A DNA stretch of 64,000 nucleotides from Parietaria judaica (Eukaryota > Streptophyta > Magnoliopsida > Rosales > Urticaceae), in NCBI GenBank assembly GCA_954871525.1, contig OX940860.1, forward strand, positions 30,102,001 to 30,166,000. Direction: 5' to 3'. The position numbers and the translations under genes are program-made. The notes below the pieces were generated by a model. It searched no databases. It had not been told where the DNA came from and worked only from the letters and a program-made list of their open reading frames with translations. Shown one piece after another: positions 34,003 to 45,511 of this stretch; the stretch's first letter is position 1, and every line of letters begins with the position of its first letter.

Positions 34003-36446
34003 ATGGCTCGTCTTCTCCGATCTCTGTTACTGGTTTTAGCTCTCTCGTCAATGGCGAACTCGCACGAGGAATCCGGCGAGTGGAGGTGCGACTCGGAGAG
34101 CGAGTCGCAGCTCGCCGCCGAGTTCCGGCCCGGACTCGTCACGCTCGACGGCCACGCGGACGATTGGAAGGACGTCGACGGCTTCGAGTTCTCTCTCCTC
34201 CCGGCGCTGGACCCCGACGCCGAGAACGAGTTCCAAGCTGGAAAGATGACTGTCAAGGTACTGACTCCGATTACCGATCACGATTTGTGATTCGTATTGC
34301 TTGGTTTTTTGCTTGGAGCTGGGATTTAGGGAAATTTTGTCATTTGTTTGGGAAATTGCAGGCTTTGCATGATGGTCATGATGTGTTCTTCATGCTGCAA
34401 GTTGACAGTGACTACGTGTATTCAAAGGGGTATGTATATATGCATATGATTTAGTTTGAGGCTTTTTTTTTTTTTTTTTTATTGTTCTTGAATGTTGAAT
34501 CCATTTGTTTGCTTCGAGATTTGAAGTTGACGCCTTGGTTGTTTGTGTGTGATTCAATTTTATTATGTGTTATGCGATTTGAAGATCGAAACTGAGATCT
34601 GTACGTTTCTCAGCTTCAGTTAAAGATCCAATCATCCAATTTAATTGTTTTCATTTTTATGTTTTCCCATTTCTTAAAATTTAGGCTTCGTTTGAGTTAG
34701 AAAACGAACGTAAAGAAAACGGCACAAGAATTTTACGTGAGAATCTAATTTGTGAAGAAAACCGCGGGGTAGAGGTGCCTATCCGCTGTGATCGACGAAA
34801 TAAAATGGTGGTGAGAGAGAGAGATCACCGGCTGTAACACGAACGAGCCGGTCGTTGGTAACAGACTCGGTTCACGAACTCTAACAAGTATTATTATCAT
34901 TTAAGCCTTATGGTGTAGTATTGGACGATTTTTCTTATACGGTTACATGATTTTCTTCTACAGTTGACTTACAGAAAACTATAAGCTTTCTTCCTAATTT
35001 AGATTACTGTTTTTCTTGTTCTGAAGCGAAAACAACAAATGCCCATCTGTTGCCCTCATGTTCCAAATCGGGGAAGAAGCGACTTATCACAACGTGAGTA
35101 ACTCGATGGCATACTCGTCATTTCACTTTACTGTTGTGTTATTGATCTAAATTTTCACGGAAAACGGTTTTGATATTTATTTTATAGATGGGTGGATGCA
35201 AAGGAGTTAGTTCTTGCAATAACAAGACTTGCAAGGGGCACGAAGTTGATATTATGCATTTTTCGATTGGAAATGCTATTCCGGGGAGGCTTTACGGTAG
35301 CAATCCCGTTGACAACGGAAAAGGAAGCGGGAACGATAGGTAATTTGGTAAATCCGGATACAAATTTACCGCTGAATTCAGAAGACATTTGAGAAGAAAA
35401 TCTTAATATTTATTATATTAGGTTCGGTCATCTCGTTGATCTTTACGCTTGGAATCCGCACTGCCGGTACCTAGATGGAAATGGTCCTTCAGGATCAGGT
35501 ATGTCAATTATTTATACCCTTATCCTATCTCCCTGTTATCATATTAGATTCGACAATGATGCAATTCCCGAATCAGAATTCTGCGAAATGGTTTCCATAA
35601 ACGTGTTTTATTACGAGTGTGATATCTCTTTGCTTCTCTTTCATAGTTTAAGTGACGATTTCTTTCGGAAATATTTAACGTTTTCAGGAAATGATTCTCG
35701 TTCCCAGAATGATTGGAAAGGTGCATGGTGGCACAGTAGCTTGAATCTCCATTCAGGTCAAATTAATGAACTTATATAATACAGTGAGCTATAAATACTT
35801 ATACAAACAGTTGTATAAAATATAAATTACTTTTACAATAATCACTGTGTTTGTTTGACTGTTTTCTGTTGTTGCTTGTTGCAGGTTTTGTGGAAGATAA
35901 TAGTCCTTACTCCAAAGACGGTCAAAAGGGAACGTACTACTTTGAATTCTCGAGACCCTTGAGAACCCTGGATCGTCTTCAACAGGTCACCTTCTTCCTT
36001 CTGTATAATTTGCAAAACATCTCTAAAACATATATCACTTGGTCATCTAATTATGGATTTTCGATCTTAAGTAGTAATGGACTCATCGCCCCTATTTCGT
36101 TTCTAATTACCGCTCGATCCTACATTATTGATACACACAGGACGCTCAATTCAGGATCAGCGGAACGAGCAAGATGTCCGTGGCGCTATGGTATCCGCTG
36201 GAGTCGCTGCCGTGGCACGGTTCCGGCCACTACTCCGTCGGCTGCGACTGGCTGTCTTTAGACATCACTCCAGGAAGCGCCTCCCTGGCGGCTGCGGGAA
36301 ATGGTGGCGGTCCGGCGAACGCTTCCGGTGTCTTCTCTCTCCTGCTATCTGTGATCTCTCTCTGCGCCTCGATTTTCGTGGGGTATTGGGTGGTTTTCAG
36401 ACCCAAGACAAATCCCCTTCACACCAATGGAGAATCTTTAGGTTAA
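34003..36446 (+). CDS. Ethylbenzene-dehydrogenase-related haem-binding membrane protein
   Basis: Eight exons (34003-34257, 34362-34429, 35027-35093, 35188-35339, 35422-35498, 35688-35756, 35885-35985, 36141-36446) give 364 residues. An N-terminal signal peptide (MARLLRSLLLVLALSSMANS) is followed by GEWRCDSESE and TLDGHADDWKDVDGFEFSLL. This opening resembles the haem-binding subunit domain of ethylbenzene dehydrogenase/DMSO-reductase-type enzymes found in uncharacterised plant proteins. Several Cys (GGCKGVSSCNNKTC) and the FFMLQVDSDYVYSKG strand lie in the middle. A C-terminal membrane helix (GVFSLLLSVISLCASIFVGY) ends the protein. It is probably a secretory-pathway or plasma-membrane redox protein with a lumenal domain; this is family inference and no substrate is known. 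Exon phases all agree. Confidence 0.82.
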
Positions 36447-36595
36447 TTTCTAGATTATTGGTTTTGCTTGTATTTCATTCTTTAGGGGTGTTTGCGGAAA
36501 TTTCACGTGTAGATTAGTTGAGTAATTTCTTCTTCATTCTGTGGGTATACGAGTGAGATTAATAAGTTTTACTGTTTTACCCTTCTCATCAATAA

Positions 36596-38312
36596 GGTTG
36601 CGTTTAGTTGGTTGTAATTGTTTCGTTGTAGTTGTAATCGTAATTGTAATTGTAATTGATTACAATGTTTAGTTACACTATTGTAACCGAGAAGAGAATA
36701 CTCATTACATTGTTCACTTTGACACAATATGAATTGTAATCAATTGACACTTTACAAAAATACCCTTAAATATAATTAATTTTTAATTATTATATTACCA
36801 AATACATATCGATTAAAAATATTTGTTCATGTTCTTGACATAATCTACCGTATATGCTAAATATTATTTTAAATTTTTATAACAGTCTATACTCTACTGC
36901 TATATACTATACTAAACATATATATATATATATAGCACTGTTAAATATTAATAAAACGTATGTAAATGACGAACCTAGTAATGAAATAATTAAATTTACT
37001 ATATTAAAATTATTTATTAAATCTTACAGTAAGCATTAATCCATTCCTCATACTCATAGATCAATACTGGCAGACGTGAAACAAACTATCAAAATATAAT
37101 AAATAATTTCATAACTTATTTCAACAACATTATAGATGATATAAATAATTTAAAAAAACTGGGCAATAGATTGTAACAACATAGCATTTAATCATAATTC
37201 ATCCAACAATACATAACTCAAGCCATAACAAAAATAACATAATCCAGACCAACATATTAAAAAAAATCTAAGAAATTACTTAATAACATAATTCATGATA
37301 ATTGTAAATAAATAATTCATAAATTACTTCTTAGTAACATAAAAGCTTGAATCTTACTCTTGGCCGTAGAGATATTCTTGAATCCATCCATCTTTTGAAA
37401 GGCCGAGAAAATAATAAAGCTTGTCCTTGTTTTGCATAAGCTTGTCGGCCGCTCTATGACACTCGGAAATCGTCAAACTTGTTGAGTTTTCCAACTCGGT
37501 TCCAAGTCGCATAAGGTATTTAGTATTTGGATCTTCACCAATTGCATCACTCATACTCCTCGAAGCTTCCTTGATAGCAGCGGCAATAGTTTCAGTTTGC
37601 TCTTTAATTTCAGAGTTTCTCCATTCCCTCTTTCTCTTAGTCGATCTTCTTGGTTGATCCACATTCTCGCTACTAGTAGTGTTCGTCTTACCATAAAAAG
37701 CCTCATCATCAAGCCCAACATCGAATTCTCTTTCTTGTTCTCTCTCGCTTACTCTTTGCCTTTTAATTTCTTCAACCACATCTTCTAAATCTTCAGCAAG
37801 CCTTCCAGTGGCACGATCCCTTCCATAAACCATGCACAACTCTTCATAGTAAGGAAACGCTTTTGTCTTAAAAGGTGTTGCCTCCTTATGACTCTGCATA
37901 AAAATTTCAAATCAGCACAAAGAGAGTAAACAAAAAAAAATGACGATGGAAGAAATACAGTAGGTGAGAGAGTAGCATTGTAGCAGAGAGAAATAGAAGT
38001 GGGGTAGTGGGGATACGAGTGGGATGGTGAAAGAGAGAGAAGACGCGTGGAGAAAGTGAGAGAGAAAAAACAGGAGATAGTGGGGTGAGTTGAGGGTAAT
38101 TTAGGAAAGATAAAAAGCCTTAGGAATTGGAATCATAATTATGTGTGTGAACTTTTGTATTTGTGATTACACCAAAAATACTTTTTTTAATTACATTGTA
38201 AAAGTAATTACAATAAAGAATGATAAGGTACCTAAGTGAACAAAGTAATAAGTACACTTACTTATTACAATTACAACCCAATACATAGAATTACATCCAA
38301 GTCAACACAACC
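36596..38312. mobile_element. PIF/Harbinger-type derivative element
   Basis: The left end is GGTTGCGTTTAGTTGGTTGT. The right end, reverse complemented, is GGTTGTGTTGACTTGGATGT. Both are flanked by the trinucleotide TAA (36593-36595 and 38313-38315), the typical 3-bp PIF/Harbinger duplication. The 1717-bp unit has no transposase ORF but keeps part of the element's second protein (37354-37899). Sub-terminal GTAATTGTAATTG runs occur at both ends. Confidence 0.75.
37354..37899 (-). CDS. Myb/SANT-like accessory protein of PIF/Harbinger (partial)
   Basis: 181 residues start with MQSHKEATPFKTKAFPYYEE, then LCMVYGRDRATGRLAEDLED, a KRKREW basic patch and a helical C-terminus (DKLYYFLGLSKDGWIQEYL). 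The FPYYEELC..GRDRATG block is typical of plant Myb/SANT-like proteins that PIF/Harbinger elements encode as a second ORF, needed together with the transposase. The usual N-terminal Trp-rich trihelix (Myb/SANT) domain is not in this frame; an upstream exon may be lost or deleted. It lies inside the element with 3-bp duplications and is therefore element-borne. Confidence 0.65.
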   Translation of the reverse strand: MQSHKEATPFKTKAFPYYEELCMVYGRDRATGRLAEDLEDVVEEIKRQRVSEREQEREFDVGLDDEAFYGKTNTTSSENVDQPRRSTKRKREWRNSEIKEQTETIAAAIKEASRSMSDAIGEDPNTKYLMRLGTELENSTSLTISECHRAADKLMQNKDKLYYFLGLSKDGWIQEYLYGQE

Positions 38313-38790
38313 TAATATTAGAGTATCTCTACTTGCTTGAGTGACGTAGGTCATCTTTTCATGCTGAATAATTATGTGAAAATAGGACCGGATACCGGGC
38401 TTTGTACATTTTTTGGGTCTGGTTTGGAGTTTATATTTCTCTCCGGCCGTTACATATCCGGGAATTGGTCAAAACCGGACTCTGGGGCCAAAATTTCGCC
38501 CTTACTGAACTGAAGTTGTGCTTCTTATACGAATACATAAATTGAAGACTAAGATGTAAAATTGCAGAGAAAATAATAATAAGGAAGAAGCAAACTCAAA
38601 AGAAGAATTTTCTATTACCATTCATAAATACTTAAAAAAAATGAACATGAACATGAATTGGGAAAAATTGTTCATGATGGCATAATATATGCAATTGATC
38701 CAAACATCTATGGTCAGAAAATTGGCTGAATAGTTAAATAGTTAAAGAATAATAGTTAAAATAGTTACTATGCACCAAATACGACTCGTT
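38313..38790. other. Intergenic sequence downstream of the MADS gene
   Basis: No gene seen. It includes a GGACCGGATACCGGGC-type patch at about 38390-38510 similar to the AACCGG debris elsewhere, and probably the 3' untranslated region of the MADS gene. Confidence 0.5.
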
Positions 38791-40029
38791 TCAAAGCGCT
38801 CGCGTCATCTCCATGAATTCATTCTCGTAGTCAAACCCGTATGGACTATGCCCCGGAAAGTCAAGCAGATGATCCTCCGACGCTGCTTCGAAATGACGCG
38901 TCTGGCAACCCGCAGAACCCGAACTACTTCCGAATGTGGATTCGTCGCTGCTGCCAAAATTGTACAGAAAATGCATGTCGTCTTCTTGACCCGCAGCTAT
39001 GCCTACACAACGTGAAACGGTCGCATAGAAACCGTTGCGTTCACTGACAAAAGCCGACATGTCGTTTCTGTTTGAAGTATCTCCAAATGTAAATCCGTTG
39101 CCACTGCCAAAATCAGACACAAACGGCATGTAGTTCTCTTGATCAGCAGCTGCGCCTACGCAACGTGGAGCATTCGCATAGAAACCGTCACGTTCACCGG
39201 AAAAAGCCGACGTGTCGTTTCTGTTCGAAGTAGTCCCAAATACAGCTCCAGTGCCCTTTCGAGAATCATACACAAACGGCATGTCGTAACCAGCAGACTC
39301 GCCCATGAAAAACGACCTGTCGTCTTCTGTTCTAGAAAAATCAAAAGACGACAGGTCGTTCAGCATCGGCAGAGAATCCCAGTCTTGTACTGAGAACGAC
39401 GCGTCATTTGGCTCTTCTCGACCTAAATACCCCGGCAAGGTTAGAGCCTTCTCCTCGCACAACGACATGTCGTTTTCCCAACCAAAGCAGTCAGAATTCT
39501 CCATCGCAAACGACATGCAATCTTGCCCTTGGAAACCAGGTGTCGTTTCCTCGCCTAAGGAGAACGACACGTCGTTTTTAGCGACGCCTTCGAAACCGGA
39601 CCCAAACCCTTCCTCGTATCCGCTAAACGACGCGCCGTTTCTGAGCTTCTCCACAATCTTCACTCGAAGGGCCAAACACTGCATCTTCAGAATCTGCAGT
39701 TCCTCCAATGTCGTGCACGCCTCGAGCTTCCTCTCGATCCACGCCCCGAGAGCTCCGGCCTCTTCCCTCGCCTGCCAACCCCGAACTCCGTCTCCGGCCA
39801 TCCGCCTCTCGCCCTCGCCGTCGTGATCACTGATATTTCTCGCCTCTGCTCGCCGGATAACCTGGTCGACGGAGGAATGGCCGAACGTGAAGACGTTCCC
39901 GGCAGGAGAGACGACGATCACGGCGATCTGCGCGTCGAAGTTGGCGCAGAGCACCGCCGCCTTCCCGAACAGACCTTTGCGCCGCTTCGAGAACGACACC
40001 ATCATGCTCTTCGCTAACTGATCAGACAT
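38791..40029 (-). CDS. Type I (M-alpha-like) MADS-box protein with shortened N-terminus
   Basis: An intronless ORF of 412 residues. Residues 11-60 match a type I MADS domain: VSFSKRRKGLFGKAAVLCAN, then QIAVIVVSPAGNVFTFGHSS and VDQVIRR, closest in style to AGL62/AGL29-type M-alpha proteins. The canonical start (MGR-x-KI-x-I and the following residues), which reaches into the DNA minor groove, is missing; the protein begins MSDQLAKSMM instead, and no upstream exon supplies it. Residues 252-302 and 303-353 are 51-residue tandem repeats (TSNRND-SAF ... GFYA ... RCVG-AA), with a decayed third unit after 354. Short NDxSF peptides recur through the C-terminus. M-alpha proteins mostly act in the female gametophyte and endosperm, usually as heterodimers. 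DNA binding here is uncertain. A (CTT)n tract fills the 5' leader. Confidence 0.85.
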   Translation of the reverse strand: MSDQLAKSMMVSFSKRRKGLFGKAAVLCANFDAQIAVIVVSPAGNVFTFGHSSVDQVIRRAEARNISDHDGEGERRMAGDGVRGWQAREEAGALGAWIERKLEACTTLEELQILKMQCLALRVKIVEKLRNGASFSGYEEGFGSGFEGVAKNDVSFSLGEETTPGFQGQDCMSFAMENSDCFGWENDMSLCEEKALTLPGYLGREEPNDASFSVQDWDSLPMLNDLSSFDFSRTEDDRSFFMGESAGYDMPFVYDSRKGTGAVFGTTSNRNDTSAFSGERDGFYANAPRCVGAAADQENYMPFVSDFGSGNGFTFGDTSNRNDMSAFVSERNGFYATVSRCVGIAAGQEDDMHFLYNFGSSDESTFGSSSGSAGCQTRHFEAASEDHLLDFPGHSPYGFDYENEFMEMTRAL

Positions 40030-40115
40030 TCTTCTTCTTCTTCTTCTCTTCTTCTCTTCTTCTTCTTCTTCTTCTTCTTCTTCTTCTTCTTCTTCTTCTT
40101 CTTCTCTCTCTCTGA
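40030..40115. repeat. (CTT/GAA)n microsatellite in the MADS 5' leader
   Basis: A nearly continuous CTT repeat on the plus strand directly upstream of the MADS start codon, followed by a short CT run. It is a GAA tract on the gene's strand. Confidence 0.85.
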
Positions 40116-40426
40116 GAATGTGTGCAAGGAGGAAGCAGTGAAGGGTTTTAGGAGAATCAGTGTAATTAATACGGGAGATTTAGTGGCATGTGGGTTTCTC
40201 TTAATGAATTTTCGATACCTTCAAGCGCAAGCAATAGTTTCCCTTTTTCATTATGGCGAGTGTCGTCGTGATCGTAACTAAATGAAATTAAGATTTGCTT
40301 TTTTACACCCCTCGACTTTTATTTTTCTGCAAAAACATACCTTCCCTTTTTAATTGTTCATTTTCTTCCTAACATCAAATAAGACAAGTCGTAATATTTT
40401 GTACTTCGATAAGTATTTTATAGATA

Positions 40427-41125
40427 CAGTAGAACCTCTATAAATTAATATTGTTGGGACCGGTAAAAAATATTATCTTATCGGATTATTAATTAACATA
40501 TAAATTAATAATTTATTAATTTATACATTAATGAAGAAAAAATTATTAATTAGCTATAATATAAACATCTTACTAACAAAAAATTAATTCAATTTATTAT
40601 ATTGAGAATATTAAAGAATCAATATTAAGAATATCAAGAGAGATTATTATGATTTAAAGATTTTATTAGAGTACCAATGTCAGAAATATCAAAGAGCTCA
40701 TTGATATTAAATAAGAATAACAATAGATTCTTAGAGTATTGATAAGGTATGATTAGTGAATCATCTAATGTTATAGGGTACAATAGTTTCTATAGTAATA
40801 GCTTCATAAACAAATTACTATATAATCATATTTTAAGAAGACTACATGATTAGTGATGTAATGTTATCTTTTTGTTTAATGTGATTTCATAATTATTTAT
40901 GTTATATTTTATTTATTGTGATTTTATAATTATTTATGTAATTTTTTATATTGAATTATTAATTTATATATCACTTGGGACCTATATACTTTCTAAAAAA
41001 ATTATTATCTTATAAATTTAGCGAATTATTAATTTAGCTAGTTAGGCCCGAGTCGGGACCGGACAAAAATATTATTTAATCGCGACTATTAATTTATCAA
41101 GTATTAATTTATAGAGGTTCTATTG
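40427..41125. mobile_element. Emigrant/pogo-like MITE
   Basis: The left end CAGTAGAACCTCTATAAA and the right end (reverse complement CAATAGAACCTCTATAAA) form a terminal inverted repeat of about 24 bp. It matches the Emigrant (Lemi1, pogo-type Tc1/mariner) family known in Arabidopsis. Both ends are flanked by TA (40425-40426 and 41126-41127), the expected duplication. Internal sub-terminal repeats (GGGACCGG, ATTAATTTAT) also occur. The 699-bp unit has no ORF. Confidence 0.82.
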
Positions 41126-41127
41126 TA

Positions 41128-41655
41128 TATCGCTTGCCGACGGGCATGCCGATGGATAAATCCGAAGAAAAATATATATCGCTTGCCGAGAACATCGCAT
41201 AATTTAGTGGATATATCGCATGCCGATTGAAATATCGACGGATATTTCCGAAAATATTTTTAGTATTTCAATCATATTTTTATATAGTTTCTAAATTACC
41301 AATTTAATAAATATGACACATAGTTATAGCCTAGAAAACACACTCATAAATCATAATATAACACAAACATATAACATAAAAGTCATACCTCATAACATAA
41401 TGTCGACATAACATAAAATAAGCTATACATTATAATAAAGTCATAGAGTACAGACATAATTATAAAGCACGATTTTAAATGATGATATCGATGTCGTTTC
41501 ACACTCTCTAGTTTACGGATATATCGACGCTTGCCGACGGATAAATGAGAATAAATGGATATATCGATTTCTAATGAATATCGTATCGCATTTCTCATTT
41601 TCCGGGCACGTCGTGGATATATCGAGGACATATCCGGATATTTAAAACCATGGGT
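41128..41655. mobile_element. Fragment of the CAAGGTTTTAAATA hAT-like family
   Basis: It begins with ATCGCTTGCCGACGGGCATG and carries several further ATATCGCTTGCCGA and GCATGCCGATTGAAATATCG blocks. It ends in GGATATTTAAAACCATGG, a diverged version of the family end (TTTAAAACCTTG). It abuts the Emigrant-like element on the left, where its own end is missing. Confidence 0.5.
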
Positions 41656-42261
41656 GTATGTAAGTTTTATTTTTATCACTGCATTTAATTTTCAAAAATT
41701 CATAGATTTTCTTTATATTTAGAAGATAGCTTTTATTTACCATCTAGTTTTATTTTGACTAAAATATTCCGTCTAATTTTAAAAAGCCGAAGTCTTTTGC
41801 CTTACCGATTTTTTTTTTTTACAAACACGGGACTACACAGACCTTAAGTCGCAAAACATATGCAACCATGAGACAACAACGAGTAGTATAGAACGTTATG
41901 AGTGCACGGCGGTCATGTGGCGAGGCAACGATGATTAGAGAGGGCGAGGGGGGAAGGTAACGAGTTCGAGAGAAAATAATGGTAAACTTTGCTCGGTGAG
42001 GGATTTTGGTTGTATAATTTTATGAAAACGAACACGTTAATTATCGAGATTCGGACAAAAAAATATCCCCATTGATGCCGTTCTCATTATGATCAGTAAT
42101 TTACAACATACTCGAGAATCTTGTTACAACTACACTGTTTTACTCAACTAGCTTGTAACACAAGTAATAATGTTTCAAATTTGAGTAATCACGAGTCAAG
42201 ACCAAAAGACACTAACTTAAGCCCTTGAAAAACCTACAATTACTAAAAATATCCTCACAAT
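41656..42261. other. Intergenic sequence
   Basis: Nothing recognisable apart from a T run at about 41810. It probably includes the 3' untranslated region of the PPR gene. Confidence 0.4.
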
Positions 42262-43948
42262 TTACGGGGCTTCAGTAGCCGGAACTCGGTCGGGACAAAC
42301 CCTAAGCAGCAACTCCTCGACCTCGGGGCCGATTTTGACACCTTCGACGTCCAACCTCGAACGCATCTCCGGGGAAAACTTACCGGCAGCGACGTAGACG
42401 TTCAGCAACGATCGATAGTCCTCCGACGTCGGACGATGAACCGGTTTCATAATGTCAAGGACGCGTTCGGCGCCATCAATGTCTTTCGCTTTCTCAAAGT
42501 AACTCAAGATCTTGCCGACTAGCCCTAATTCCGGCGAGAGCCACTTATAATCCCTGGCTTGAGAAACGTTGGCATCTAAATAGCTGAGAGCCTGATCTAC
42601 CCGACCGTTTTCCAAGAAGAACCAAATGAACCTCTCCCTTGTATTGAAGAAAGGCCCTCTCGTCCTCTTCGTGGCGTCCTCAAAGAGAGACACCGCTTCG
42701 TCGGACATGTCGTGCCGGAGGTAACCTCCGACGACAGTGTTCAAGAGCCTCGTGTCGTAATGGGAATGACCGGAAAGCCACTCTGAGAAGCACGTCTTCA
42801 AGCCCTCAATGTCATCGACCCGAACTAGTGCCTGAAGCATTACGAGATAGCTCACGTTGCTGAACGTCGGAAAAGCTGATCTAAGTGATTCCCAAACCCT
42901 GAAAACCTCGCCGGGTTCGACGATCCCCGCGTAGAGGCTGATCAAGAAGTGAAACGCCTCACGGGTAGTTCTCGGTCTCATCTTTTCTTCCATCTTCTGA
43001 AGCGAAACCCGAGCTTTCTCGAAGAGACCGGCCTTAATGTAGATATTAGCGACGTTGCTGTACGTCGTCCAATCGAGGATTCCCCTTTCCGATGATTCAA
43101 TCTCCGATAAAACTTGCTCGACTTGCTCCATATCACCCATGGCGGCATAGCTCTGCATCAAAATATTGTAAGTGTAGGTGCTCATTTCAATGTTCCGACG
43201 CTTCATTTCTTCCGCCATCGGAGGGACATTTTCGTGTTTCCCAAGTTTCGTGTACAGAGTCATGAGATTTCCGAAGGGCAAGGCGTTGGTGACGAAGCCT
43301 AGCTCGGTCATTTCCTCGTACACTCGGAGAGCTTTCTCCTCCTCGGAGTCCATGCAATAGCAATTCAGAAGCGCGCCTAAGGTGAACTTGTTCTTCGCCT
43401 CCGGCAACAAACTGGCCATGTACTTCTCCGCGGCGGCGACACCTTTCGCCTTGTAGGTAAGATCCAACCGCACTGAGTGATCTCTGTGAGAATATTCGAT
43501 CTTCTTCTCCTCCATCCACTCCATTATCTGCATTGCCACAAAGATCCGATCTTTAGATTTTCTCTACAGATTCTGACAATTCGAACTATTTAATGAATAA
43601 ACTTATGATTTACAAAACTTGAAAACACTTCAATCAACGAAACCCATAAATTATCTCCGACTTTTTCATCTCCAAATCATTAAAGCGACGAACCTGAAGG
43701 GCTTGTCGGAACTTTCCAAACCGCCGGAGCTGAATGGCGGAGGACCAAAGTTCGTACTTTTGGACGACATTGCCCTCCGAAACGTACTCGTTCAGAATAC
43801 TCCGAACGCTGCCTCCGGTGGCTCCCAGACCCGTCAGCCTCCGGGAAAGACTCTCCGGACCCGTCTCCGGCGAACCGCTCGAGGGTTTGGACCCGACCCG
43901 AGCCGCCGTGGAGATGGATCGGCGGCGAACTCGAAGGACGGTGTTCAT
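42262..43948 (-). CDS. Mitochondrial-type P-class PPR protein (At2g20710/At4g21705-like)
   Basis: Two exons (43948-43694 and 43527-42262) encode 506 residues. The first exon starts MNTVLRVRRRSISTAARVGS, an Arg/Ser-rich stretch typical of mitochondrial targeting, followed by SLSRRLTGLGATGGSV and the LRRFGKFRQALQ helix. The second holds about ten degenerate P-type PPR helices, such as FTLGALLNCYC, LPFGNLMTLYTKLGK, YTYNILMQSYAAMGD and TSEDYRSLLNVYVAAGK. There is no E or DYW editing domain. Family members bind organelle RNA and belong to a plant clade with about 10 repeats and one 5' intron. The RNA target cannot be read from sequence. The second-exon ORF has an in-frame Met near the junction, but the first-exon join restores the conserved N-terminus. 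Confidence 0.88.
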
Positions 43949-45078
43949 TGTCCGGTTTGGTTGTTTTTCTTCAATGAGAGTGAGACATGGAAAATGGAAG
44001 GGCTTAAGCTCACAGTCCTTTCGAGAATTATCATTTCATATCGTTTGGATAGTCATTGTCGTTACGTACATTTATAGGTGTCTCTGACGGTTGTCGTTTG
44101 TATGTACACTCTTTAATCACCAAAAAAATCTTATTAACGTTATAAATACTAAAAGTCTTTGAAAATTTATCGTTAAATAGTTATTTTTTGTTTTAGTTGG
44201 AGAAAATATCAATACTTCTTCTCTCCACGTTATAGACATGTACCAAATAATCTCGGAAAAGGTACTTGCCTATAATGTAGGAGTATTTTTGTCCGATTAA
44301 AATAAAAAATAAACATTTAACGCTGTATTTCAAATACTTTTAGAATTTGTGCCGCGAATAATCCCATCTTATTTGTCGGGAAAAAAATTGTCGTTCTAAG
44401 CAAACAGAGACGATTTTATCACAGAGTGGAGCCCGAGCATGTAAGCGTGTCGTTTAAATATCAATTGACTAGAAGAAGCTAAATGTTATGTCGTCGTGTG
44501 TGGATGAGTATAAAAAGGGAATTTATTTAACTAACACTACATCGTTTATTCTTAATTACGTGAATGGATTTATTATTAAATTTGTTTTATGTATGTTGTA
44601 TATTCAGATTTTTAGACATGGACTTGTGGTCTTATTTCATAGTACACACGCAAGTTATGCATATACGTATACACATACACGTATGCACGTACACATATAA
44701 ATAGATAATATTATTTTTGGAAGGATAGTACAATATATTTATCGAGTCAAGAATAGAGGAGACAGTGAGAAGAGTCGAATCAATCCTGATTTTTTTTTTA
44801 AATGAACGTATGCACGTACATTCGCTGGTGCACATGTAGCTCCGCCTATGCCACGGCACACATATATGTTAGTTGGACTTACCACACACGCATGTATATC
44901 GTGAATGATGTGTATGCGTTGCGTATTTTGAGGTGTAGGATGGTGAAACCAAAAGGCGAGATCCAAAGATTAAATCGAATAATTGATTATAGTTATTAAA
45001 GTTTATGATTTTTTATTAGTTTATTAATTCTTTGTTTTAAGTTATTTAGTTATGTTTAGACAATGGATATATAAGATT
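43949..45078. other. Intergenic sequence
   Basis: No gene seen. Two short segments share ACGTATGCACGTACA (about 44682 and 44805). Otherwise AT-rich. Confidence 0.45.
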
Positions 45079-45273
45079 AGGGCCGGCCCTGGCTATAGGC
45101 GAGTAAGGCGGGCGCCTAGGGCCCCGAAATTTTAAGGGCCTCAATTTTATTAGATATCTTGATGTATACTTAAGTAAATATAAATAAAATTTAATTTTTA
45201 TATACTTTAAGGGCCCCAAAATTTTACGTAGCCTAGGGCCCCGACTAAAAACGACGAGCTCAGGGCCGGCCCT
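45079..45273. mobile_element. GGGCCGGCCC palindromic MITE
   Basis: A 195-bp unit is bounded on both sides by AGGGCCGGCCCT, itself a palindrome. Inside, GCCTAGGGCCCCGAAATTTT on the left is mirrored by AAATTTTACGTAGCCTAGGGCCCC on the right, so the unit can fold on itself. It has no ORF and no clean target duplication. The superfamily is not assigned. Confidence 0.6.
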
Positions 45274-45511
45274 ATATAAAAGATGAATACTTAGATATGA
45301 TCTTCATTAAGTATATATTTCTAGTGCAGTAACTTTCTCTAATATTAAATTTGAAGGTCATGAGTTATAAAAAGTGTAACAAAACGAGATCAAGTAGAGG
45401 TGTGTAGTTGACCATTATTCAATTTCAATTGTATTTTAAAATCCTAGCTAAATAATATTTATTTTTGATCATTGTGTATCTTTTATGTCTACAAGTGGTT
45501 TTTTTAATGAA

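Noticed and set aside
45079..45273. A clean target duplication around the GGGCCGGCCC element
   Set aside because: Flanks (ATATAAGATT and ATATAAAAGAT) are alike, but no exact duplication of a standard length can be drawn.
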